Assembly (NCBI GenBank): GCA_963989385.1
Contig: OZ022501.1
Span: 93,666,979 to 93,730,978, forward strand
From: Ctena decussata
Taxonomy: Eukaryota > Mollusca > Bivalvia > Lucinida > Lucinidae
Length of the DNA: 64,000 bases
Reading direction: 5' to 3'
Each line of letters starts with the position of its first letter. Position 1 is the stretch's first letter. The position numbers were made by a program, and so were the translations under genes. The notes beneath the pieces are model-generated. The model had not been told where the DNA came from. It worked only from the letters and a program-made list of their open reading frames with translations, and searched no databases. Shown one piece after another: positions 42,701 to 54,700 of the stretch.

Positions 42701-45700
42701 GTGTGAGTGTAAACCCAACTATGTGGGGCAGAATTGCGAGGGGTGTGCTCCAGGCTTCTACAAATATCCTGACTGTAGTCGTAAGTATATCATTTCAATT
42801 TACCCATTTCAGCAAACTGAAATTGTGTGAACCCATATTCTCTCTGCATTTCCTTATGAAGAAAAGAGCAGCAAAATTGATTGAATTTCTCATAAAAAAT
42901 TGTATCATTATATCCATTTTATAGGCAGTTTTGCCATTTATATTTATGCACATTTCAGTATGTACGTGTGATTTGTTTGGCTTCTCGAGTCAGTCATGAT
43001 TAAATTGAATTTCTAAATTCTGTATCTGACCAAAATAGTTTATAAGTTAGTTCTGTGGCTGAGGAAAGGACCAAATTTATTGCAGAGAAACACGAAAGTG
43101 TGTCTATACAAGTTGTTGACTTTAGTTTATGTATATTTCCAGCATGTAACTGTGACCTGTATGGATCCCTTGGACGGTCATGTGACCAGGAGACTGGCCA
43201 GTGTGATTGTCGCTACAACTTCCAAGGACTGATGTGTGACAAATGTAAAGAAGGACTTTATAACTACCCCAACTGTGAAGGTTAGTATATACATTTACTT
43301 AAATGAAATTTTTAATGTACGATTCTTTTTGTAGTAAGTGTTGAAAAAAAAGAGATACTTGCTCTGAAAGTTAGTGTTAAAGGCCCCATTCTCTATCAAC
43401 ATGAAATATTTTATCGCGACGTATCGCTGCAAGCTTCTTACTACAGTTTCTTCATTGTATATGATCGTAATTGGCCGGCTTTGAAAAATTAAAACGTCCT
43501 TGAGTTTCTCATAAAAACGATTTGAAAAACATCTAGGTCATTTTAGTTTGCAACTAAAATGACCTACTTTCGATTTCACAAGTTTCATTACATGATAAAA
43601 ATACAAGATACAAGCGGTAACAGTACAAGGTACAGAAGATAAAAATACAATGTACAGTCCTTTAATAAATGATAAAAATACAATGTAAGGAAAGGATCTC
43701 ATTTCTTGTCTCGCTGTTGTGTGAGTACATTGCCCAACGGGGAACCAGAAACGAAAACCGTATTTATACGGAAAGACTTGTCATTTTTTTTTCAAAACAC
43801 CTTATTCCTCCTTTTTTGCCAGTTATATGACACAAAAAGCACAACAAGCGACATATTATTATCAATTCTGAAGACTGTACCAATTATATAAGGTTTTGTG
43901 CTTTGACGATTTTTACGACTGATAGGACAATGGATACTTTAAAAGAGACATTTGCAAATTTTTCAGGTTGTGATTCTCACAACGGGTCTGCAGTAAACAC
44001 TTTGTAAATGTCTTGTTTACACAATATATCTGGGACCAGAAAATTTACCTTGAGATATCAATAGTTTGGGATGAACTTCGACTTTGAGATATCGAGAGTA
44101 TACTGTAGTATATGCTGCAACATGCAAAGAGGGTTCTTAGGGATATGCAAAGTGTGTGCATCAGCATCTGCACAATCTGATCAGAAAATTTACTGTTCGA
44201 AAAACATTTGGTATGGACCCTAAGGAATGTGCATGCACAAAATGATCATAACCATTGCATGTTGATTCATGGCTAGTTTGAGTCTTTGCTGTTTTCAAAT
44301 ACATTATGCACCCTTCTTGCTTGATTCTGTTCATACCTTGTGTCATTCTAGAATGTAACTGTAATCCTGCTGGTGCCAAGGAGGTTCCTGGTTATCCCCT
44401 TGGTGGCTGTGGAGAGGTCATCCAAGGTCGTCTCTGTGAGTGTAAAGAGAGGGTGATAGGTCGTATCTGTGATCTGTGTAAACCTGGTTACTGGAATCTG
44501 AACAGAAATAACATTCTTGGATGTGAAGGTAACTAGTTTATAGAGAGCTTCTAAGTGACTTGTTTAGTTGTGATATGACTTATAGATCAAGATTTCACAA
44601 GAACTTATTTTATCAAGAAACATTTTATACCTGGATTAAGTATTAATTTTGATGCCAGTAGATTTTGTGAATAGCAGTGATAAAGGTGTCATGAATATTA
44701 CATGATTTACATTGTTCATATGCTTAAACGAAGTACTTGAACCGTCATTCAATAACAGCAATAAGATCAAACTTTTCATCACATTTTGCTCAGATAATGG
44801 TGGTGTTACTTCAATAACTTGATTTACAAAATCTTATTTTCAGCCTGTCAGTGTTCTAAAGCGGGGACCATAGCTGGTATGAACATCTGTAACATGATCA
44901 CCGGCCAGTGTATGTGTAAGGTGGACGTGACTGGGAGGAACTGCGACAGATGTAAGGATGGCTACTATGGGCTGCATAAAACTAATGTGTATGGCTGTGT
45001 TGGTGAGTAATTTTATTTTATCCTGTAGGGTCAAGCCGGGTAACTTCGGACGTTGGGTAAATTCGGACATACCATTGCAAACAGTGAAAATCCAGATGAG
45101 ACGGCTCATAATGAGCCGTCTCATCAGGATTTTCACTGTTTGCCAGGTTAATTATGTTTTATGGAAACAATAATAAAATGACTCTACCAACCAATACTAC
45201 AAGGGTAAAGTCGGGTTAATTCGGACAGCGGGTAAATTAGGACAGTGGCATTGTTTCCTTTATATGTCAGTTATTTGGAATTAAAACAAAATTAAGTGGC
45301 CAAATAGTGAAAATCCTGATGAGACGGGTCATTATGAGCCGTCTCATCTGGATTTTCACTGTTTGCAATGGTATGTCCAAATTTACCCGCTGTCCGAAGT
45401 TACCAGACTCGACCTGCTTTCATGTTATTCAGCAGTAGTAGAAGTTGGTAGCATTATTTCACGGGAAACAAACACATAGGAGTAATGACCATCATTACTC
45501 GTATAGACATCATTTGAAAAGCATTTTTCTGGATCAATCATTAAATCAAGCATGCCAAATTACAACACAGTACAATGAGAGGCATGTCAGAGGCACAAGG
45601 CCAAATTGTACCAATTTTGTTATAAAGACATATTCTAAACAGCTTTCACCTAGTCAACTCTGCTTATGTTAGAATTGGTTCAAGGAACCATACGCAAAAT

Positions 45701-48700
45701 TTATATTGACGAGTTTGGGATTGAGATTGTTGTATGCTTACGATCAGGGCCCAGTTGTTCGAAACTAACGACGTCGTTAGTTAACGTGACATTAAAATTT
45801 CAAACTTCAATATCACAAATATGCCAATATTTTTTGTTGTAAAAATGTGAGAAGCTTTTGCATTTCAAAAGCTTCTCACGTATTTTCAACAAAAAATATC
45901 AGTGTATTTGGCTATAAAGTCTCAAAACACTGAACAAGTAGACCTCTTAACGAGCTTGTTAGACTAACGATGCTTTGAACAACTGGGTCCAGAAGTTTAA
46001 CATTTTCTCTTTATTTTCAGAGTGTAATTGTGATGTTGGAGGCTCATTGTCCCCAGTGTGTGACAGAGAAACAGGGCAGTGTCTGTGTAAACCAAGGGTA
46101 GAGGGCAAGAGATGTGAACTGTAAGTATACGTGGACAGTTTATCTTATAAGTCTTAAAAATTTCCCTCTCAAAATGAAAGAACCAGTGAATAAATTGGAA
46201 AGCACATGTATGGACTGTCAGATTGATAAACTAACTACTTATCAGCTCTAACTATGGAGAAAAAGCAGCATGAGGGGTGTCTCCCAGTATTTGTCAGAAT
46301 ATCTAGTAACAAGCTTCTCCCTATACGCAAGAAGCTTTGTAAGTTACTGAGTAATGTGTGTAAAAGATGCATATGAATGGCAGACATTGCAAACAGTGCA
46401 GCCCCAAATCAGACTGCTCTTTCAGGAGCAGTCTGTTCTGGGTCAAGTTTTTTTTAACAACATAGAAAATCTTATAAGTTTGCAATAAAGTTATTTAGGG
46501 TCATTTAATAGTGACTATGAAAGCTTCTCCCAAGTAAACTTCCCAGTATCAGCAAAATGCATATTCACATAGGAGTCGGCATTGATGCATAAGCTATAGG
46601 CCGCTGTGATATTTTTAAATTTGAAAATGATAGAAACTGTGTGTAGTTGTCTGAAAATTGCTGTAGAACAAGCGGCTTGGATTCAGCACTCACTTTAACT
46701 TTATTATAGGCCTATCAAGCAACATTTCATTCCAACCTTGGACCAGATCAAATATGAAATAGAAGATGGCGTGACACCTGAAGGGGCCCAGATCAGATAC
46801 GGCTATGATGAAAGACTTTTCCCAGACTTTTCTTGGAGGGGATATGCTATACTGACCAGAGTTCAGGTAAATACAGGGGTTTAACCCTGAAAAATAAAAA
46901 AAAAACAGATGGGAATTTCAAAAATGATTCATCCTGGCTATATCATATTTAGGATTCAGAGATGAGAAGGCAAACAGTTTAAATTCAGATGAAGCAGCTT
47001 ATTATAATTATCAGCCTCCTTATCTGGATCTACACTGTTTGCAAAGTCAACCATTTTCAGTTTTGACACTTGAAGGATTATCTATTAACAATTCATGACA
47101 GCATATCAGAAGAAAACTTCAGTCATTTACTCTCTCAAAATATGAATTTTACATTCATTGTTAGAGTTTTAATGCCCGTTTTACAGTAGATTTAATATTA
47201 ACACTAGATAGTATTGCTTTTAATGGAAACTTGGCTAATGTTTGCCGGGCTGCGTAGCCCAATCGGTAGGGCACTTGACTCATAAGTCAGAGGTCCTGGG
47301 TTCGATACCTGGTCTGGCCACATACCGCTTAGGAGGTCTAAGCCTGTCCAGGAATAGTGTGGTTAGGTTAACTAACTGTCCCGACATGACCTAAGCTGTT
47401 GACCGTGGACGTTAAGCAACAAATCAAATCAAATCAAAATCAGGCCTCTCTGCTTGTTTCTGTGGGTCAGCCTCAAGTCTGGTCCACTCTTTATACAATT
47501 ACAAAACAGAAACTGGCCAGTAAACTCTTTTGTTCTGAAACAATAGTAGATTCCATGAACTTGGACTCTAACCATTCCACCACACAAGCCTTGGACTCTA
47601 ACCATTCCACCACACAAGCCAGATTTCATTTTGAATGAGAGAGAACCAAGTGTTTGGAGTTGAGTCAGAAAACATCACTGTAAACTGTGTTTTATTTATG
47701 CTCTATGGGTTATATGTCTTATTTGTAAATCACACATTCTTTGATTGTTACAGTCAATATGTTTCAAACTTTGGTTTCAGCCTGAAGTGTTGATGGATAT
47801 AGAAATCAACAAACCCAGTCTGTACAGACTCATCTACAGGTTTGTAAACATGAACGAGCAGTCTATTACTGGAGAAGTAACCTTTAAACCTGAATCAGCT
47901 TTTGACATTGAGCAGAAGAGTGAGGTGATGTTTTTACCAACAAGTGATCCAACATTTGCCAGTGTTGGTAACAGCGGTGGACTGTCAACATTTGTATTAA
48001 ACCCTGGAGTGTGGACAGTCTCCATTAAAACTGATGAAAGTGTTTTCTTGGTAAGTTGGGAATTTTGCTGATAAGATTTGTCTTTGTCAGAGTAGAAGCT
48101 TTGATGTTTGTTCACTAAAGATTCAAGATTTTAACACATCTGATCTGGGATTACACTATACATGTAGCTGAGGATTCCCTGTGGTCCTTAATTAGAAGTT
48201 CCATTGCACGTTTCCAAACAGCCTCCTAGACCTGTCTTTAATATATTTGTCTGGTCTCCTGAACCCAGGTGTTCAGTTCTGTGTTAGTGCCTTATTTTTA
48301 TAAAGTCATTAGTCTAGGATTTATTACGTTCTGAAATATTTGTGAGGTGCTTTTGCTCTGCATAAGCTTGCTACATTCTGTAGCAAAAAAACTAAGTTCA
48401 GCAAAAGTTGCGTTGAACAATTGGGCTCCTGATTTCATTGAGGAAATGTTACCTTCAAAGATGTCACTTTGATTTCACCAGAAATTACTGAATAACAGGC
48501 TTAGATGAAAAATGTGTTCAATAAAAATAGTGAACTTTCCTTTCAGGACTACATGTTTTTGATCCCACAAGCTTATTATGAGGCTACAGTTTTACAAAAT
48601 CAAGTGTACAAACCATGCAGGATTGGAGAAGAGGGGCCGTAAGTGTTCAATTTTTAGAACTGTTTTTAAATGATTTCAGCAGTGTGTAGATTAACGTACA

Positions 48701-51700
48701 TGTATAATACAAGAACTACCACACATGTAGATGAGGAGAGGTGAAAAAAAATTAGAACCCATAAACTTCAGACTAGCAGTGTTTTGCAGAGCTTAAACTT
48801 ATATAGACATACCTTTTTTCACATATGTTTGATTTTCAAATTGATTTGAGTGAAAGAAGCCAAGATTTTTAGATAGAAATTTGTTAATATTGTTTTTTCT
48901 TTCTTGAGTGAAACGGCAGTTCTTGACTCTCACTTGAAATGTCTCAGTATGGGGATCTAATGATACCTGCAATCCCCATTCTATGGAGAAACAAAATGAA
49001 ATGCTAGATTTTCATTGTAAAGTTTTGGCTTTTTTTAGGGCATTGTCTAATTGTTATATTTTCATTGGCAGATGTATCCACTATAACTATCCTGATGTTG
49101 TGGACTTCCCCAGTGTTAAAGGAGAGTCTGGTTACATTGTAATTGATGACCAGAGATATCCTATCCAGCTCTACGACAATCCAGAAATACTTAATGAGTT
49201 AGGCATCACATCCATGGCTATTCTCAGCCCCAACCAGGTATGTAAAGAATCATCAAGATGAATTGGTATCTTTTCAGGGAAGTAGCTCAGCTATTTTTAG
49301 TTTTGGCTCCTTTTCCAGTGGAGTCGACTCTTGAAGAAAAGAATTTGCTCCTTAAGGAGCAAATTCATTGCTTTAAGAGTAGACATTAATAGGAAGGGCT
49401 CTATATTCCAGGGAACTAAATAGGAAGTCACAAAAGATGTTTCCTTTTCTAAAAATGATAGGAAAAACATGGAGGCATACCATTATACATTACATACAAG
49501 ATCATGTTAGTTTCAAGAGCAGAATCAGCCATTATGCCCTAGATATGTGTCTGATTAGAGTAAAATGGATCAAATATATAAGTGAAAGGTATTAAAAGGA
49601 ATTCATGAAAACATGTACAGTCACTAAATGATAGTAAGATGTTTGTAAACAGGTTTTGAAAAAAGTTTTATGTGGCTCACTAGTTTTCTTATTTTGTTGA
49701 CCTATGTTTTATTTTTCCATGTTCAGTACTTACCGTAATGACCCTAAATATTCGGACAGACAGGTCTAAATAAACATTGTAGGCCCAGATCAAACTGCTC
49801 CTCAGGAGCAGTTTGATCAGGGTCTACAACATTTGCCATTCACCAAGCATCATTTGGATGCATTAACGTATGTAAAATCCACTTTTTAAGAATTTTGGAA
49901 CAATAATTGTCCAACTTCCGCGTGTCCAAAATTTTAGGGTCATTACGGTAGCCTACAAGGTGCCGAGCTTGTGGCTGCAAAAGCAAAGACTTGGTCTGGA
50001 CTGCATGTTTTGTAGACAAACTTCTTCCTGGATCTGAATGTGACAATGAGGGACCGCTATGTACTGATACTGAAGTATTTCTCCAGCGACAATGTAACCC
50101 AGAATATTCTCTTCAATATCAATGAGACAGATGCCACCTCGGTTCTCTACAACTGTGAATACAGGTAAACAATTTTGTGATTCTCAGTTTCTTATCCCTT
50201 GCAACCCAAGGAAATGTCGCAATAGATCATACATGTAACCTACCACTACCTAGTGGTAGGTTGTGATCTATTACGACACTTCCTTTGGCATCTTCAGCTG
50301 AATGGGCACTTTAGCTGGGGAACCAACTCTGCCATTTTCGTTTTTGCCTCCTTTTTCAGTGGGAATCAACTCGTAAAGGAAAGAATTTGCTCCCATAGTA
50401 GCAACTTCTTTCCTTTACGAGTAAACCTCATTGTGGAGTGTTTTTGTTGTCCAAGAAAGCAAAATATCGCTTCCCTTTGTAAAAATAGCAAATAAACCTG
50501 AAGGGGAGGCATCACCTTAATGTTTGAAAGGTTGAATATATTAGTTGTGATCTAAGTTTTACAGTAAGTTTAAAAGCTACTGAAGTTTAGATTTGCTTTT
50601 GGCTATGCTAGAAACACTTGATATCATTTTGTGGATTGAAAATTGCAAACGAATCTAAATATGCCAAATATTATAAGTGTATTGATGTTATGGGAACTGA
50701 ATTTTGCAGTTTTGTAATTGTAGAAATAGTTAGTGACCCCGTAGTTTGCTAATTTTATCTTGTTTTCCTATTATTCCTTTATATAGACATAATTTTTGCA
50801 GGTGTTTAATATCATGTAGATATCTAGACCTTAGAAATTGTGAACAGTAATTCACCATGTTCAGTTACAATATCTGAATCATTTTATACAGCTTTACTGA
50901 AAATTTTCTTGTTTGTACTTGCAGTTCTCTCTGTCGGCAAGTTGTATCAGGATTGGATGAAATGGAAGCTGTATTTGACCTTGATGAAGGGACATACCCA
51001 ATCAAGGTCACAGGAGACTCAGATGTTAACTCAGCTATTGTAAGCCCTTCTTCAATATTAAATAGAGAGTGTTAGATAGGCTATGAACTTAAGTTAATAA
51101 CCAAATAATGTATACGTAATGGGTCATTTTTTGTGTTTTCAGTTGTAAGTGTTTTTATACCAAAATAAGGTATATGCATGCTTGTATATGGGTGTAATTC
51201 ATATGGTCTGCAACCAATGTGAAAACTTAACAACTTTGAGACCCTAAAGATTCAATTTTGTATAGCCTGCAACTAGCAGAAGCAAGACATAGTTACTTTC
51301 CCGATGTCAGCGTTGAAACTATCAGGTTTTCTGGTTTAGCTCTCTTTTACGACAATGCTTAGACAGGTAAGACACAGCATTCAACAGACTTCTTCTAGTA
51401 AATGTAAAACTTTATAGATTTGCATTTATCTTCAAGAATATCTTTCACTGCATGTTCACTGAGATCTTACACTGAATTTTGACCTTTAAAGAACATGTAG
51501 CTGTGAGTTCATGACTTCAAAAAATGTATGAAGAATTTTAATAAAGAAGCACCCACCTATATTTGCTTTCATTGCAGGAGTCCATTATTGCCATTCCGTA
51601 TGATAGATGGGCCATTGGATATATCAGACCAAGTATTGTCTGTATCAGAGTCAATGGAGTGTAAGTGCTAGTCTGACAGTTAATTGGGCTCTAGATAAGT

Positions 51701-54700
51701 TGTTTAACCCCAGTGCTCCAGATAAGAAAGGGTAACAGGGATAATTAAGGGATAGGGTAGAGTCGGGTAACTTAGGACATGGGGGTAAATTCGGACATAC
51801 AATTGCAAACAGTGAAAATCCAGATGAGACGGCTCATAATGAGCCGTCTCATCAGGATTTTCATTGTTTGGCCAGTTATTTTTAGTTTTACTAGCAAACA
51901 ACTGACATATAAAGGAAACAATGTCAGTGTCCGAATCATCCCGCTGTCCGAAGTTACCCGACTCTCCCCTAGTTTTCTATATTTCTCCATAAAACATGTT
52001 GTGACCCCTCATTAGAACCAATTGGCCAAGGCATTTCTGATGAAGGATCACATTCTATGTTTCCATTGAGAAATAAAAATGATTATCTTAAAAAAACACT
52101 TCAACCGGAGCTCTGATAACAAGAAATCATTTGGACAATTTCAAGGCCTTGCGTGTGGAGGAAATGAAAATTTATCCAGGAGGTATAATTTAAAACTCTT
52201 ATGTGGAGTCCTGAACGCTGTTGCCTTGAATTTATTATTACGTGAATGTAAGTTCAGTGTAAATTCAATATGAAAGCAAACACAGAGGAATAAAAGATAT
52301 TCTCTATCATTTTGAGAACTTAAAAACCACTTGCCGAACATAGTACCTATCTATCTATCTATCTAGTTGTACTGCAACACCCCCTCGCGAGGATTACATG
52401 CAGGATGATTGAGCGCCGTGAAGAAAAAAAGTGAAATGAATAGATGAGACTAAAAAGTGCAAAAGTGAGGTGAAGAAAGATGAAAGGGTTAAAACAGTTA
52501 ACAGAAGTGAGATATTAAAATCAGGTTAAAAACAGGTCTGTTGTATTTATGGCATCTGGTGGTCAAGAGACCTGACTGCCGCACTGAACTGAGTCAGTGT
52601 AGGCAGCAAAACAACGTCAGCTGGAAGTCGATTCCATTGCACACTTATAAAAATTTGCTTGAGTGTGAATTTGAAGTAGCGCAAGGGGGTGGCTGTGACG
52701 TGTCATTCTTGTAGGATGTGTAAAATACGATGGGAGAGGTACAGCAACAATATTGTGAACAATTTTGTATAACATGCAAAGGCGAGCGTCTGCTCTTCTC
52801 TGCTCCAGAGACCTCCAGCCAAGACTAGACTGCATAGCAGTGACACTGTCGTAGGGTGAATAATTATTCAGAGTCCAGCGGCTAGCTCTACGCTGTATGA
52901 TTTCTTATTGACACTTTATTATACCCCCGCTTTGAAAAAGTGAGGGGTATACTGGTTTACATCTGTCAGTCCGTCCGTCCTTCCTTCCGTCTGTCTGTCC
53001 GTCCGTCCGTCCTTCCGTCCCTTTTTTTCGTAAAAGATTTCTCCACAACCCTGCAAGCTAGAGTAGTCATTTGGTATGCAGGTTGATAACGACATGATGT
53101 ATCGTGGGATTGAGAACCAGGCTTCTCCTGCTTATTCTTCCCTGTATTTCTCCGATTTTCTTTCTTTCCATACTTTGAATAATGAAATTTTTCATGAAAG
53201 ATTTCTCCACAACCGTGGAAGCTAGAGTGGTCATATTTGGTATGCAGGTTGATGACAACATGATGTATCGTGGGATTGAGAACCAGGCTTCTCCTGCTTA
53301 ATCTTCCCTGTATTTCTCCGATTTTCTTTCTTTCCATACTTTGAATAATGAAATTTTTCGTCAAAGATTTCTCCACAACCGTGCAAGCTAGATTGGTCAT
53401 ATTTGGTATGCGGGTTGATGACGACATGTTGTATCGTGGGATTGAGAACCAGCCTTCTCCTGCTCATTCTTCCCTGTATTTGTCCGATTTTCTTTCGATC
53501 CATACTTTGAATAATGAAATTTTTCGTCAAAGATTTCTCCATAACCCTCCATAACCGTGCAAGCTAGAGTGGTCTTATTTGGTATGCAGGTCAATGACGA
53601 CATGTTGTATCGTGGGATTGAGAACAGGCTTCTCCTGCTTATTGTTCCCTGTATTTGTCCGATTTTCTTTCTTTCCATACTTTGAATAATGAAATTTTTC
53701 GTCAAAGATTTCTCCACACCCGTGCAAGCTAGATTTGTCATATTTGGTATGCAGGTCAATGACGACATGTTGTATCGTGGGATTGAGAACAGGCTTCTCT
53801 TGCTTATTGTTCCCTGTATTTGTCCAATTTTGTTTCTTTCCATACTCTGAATAATGAAATTTTTCGTCAAAGATTTCTCCACAACTGTGGAAGCTAGAGT
53901 AGTCATATTTGGTATGCAGGTCGATGACGACATGTTGTATAGTGGGATTGAGAACCAGGCTTCTCCTGCTTATTCTTCCCTGTATTTCTCCGATTTTCTT
54001 TCTTTCCATACTTTGAATAATGAAATTTTTCGTCAAAGATTTCTCCACAACCGTGGAAGCTAGAGTAGTCATATTTGGTATGCAGGTCAATGACGACATG
54101 TATCGTGGGATTGAGAACCAGGCTTCTCCTGCTTATTCTTCCCTGTATTTGTCCAATTTTCTTTCTTTCCATACTTTGAATAATGAAATTTTTTGTCAAA
54201 GATTTCTCCACAACAATGCAAGCTAGAGTAGTCATATTTGGTATGCAGGTTAATGACAAGTTATTGCATCGTGGGATCGCAAACCGGCTTTCTCCCACTC
54301 ATTCTTCCCTGTATTTATTTGATTTTCTTTCTTTCCATACTCTGAATAATGAAATTTTTCGTCAAAGATTCCTCTACAACCGTGCAAGCTAGAGTAGACA
54401 TAGACTATGCAGGTTGATGATGACTTCCTGTATCGTGGGATTGAGAACCAGTCTTCTCCTGCATATTCTTCCATGTATATGTCAGATTTTCTTTCTCTCT
54501 ATACTTTGAATAATGCAATTTTTGCAAAAGATTTCTATGCATCAGATTCTGTAAGTTAGAGTAGGGATATTTTGTATGCAGGTTGATGATAACTTGTTGT
54601 ATGGTGGGATTGAGAACCAGCCTTCTCCTGCTTATTCTTCCCTTTATTTTTCCAATTTTCTTTCTCTCCTGACTTTGAATAATGCAATTTTTTGTAAAAG

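Noticed and set aside
53397..54298. Long antisense open frames (131-178 codons) resembling a repetitive protein
   Set aside because: They follow the 163-bp tandem repeat of a Helentron-like element, occur in overlapping frames and on both strands, and have no start context or recognised domain.
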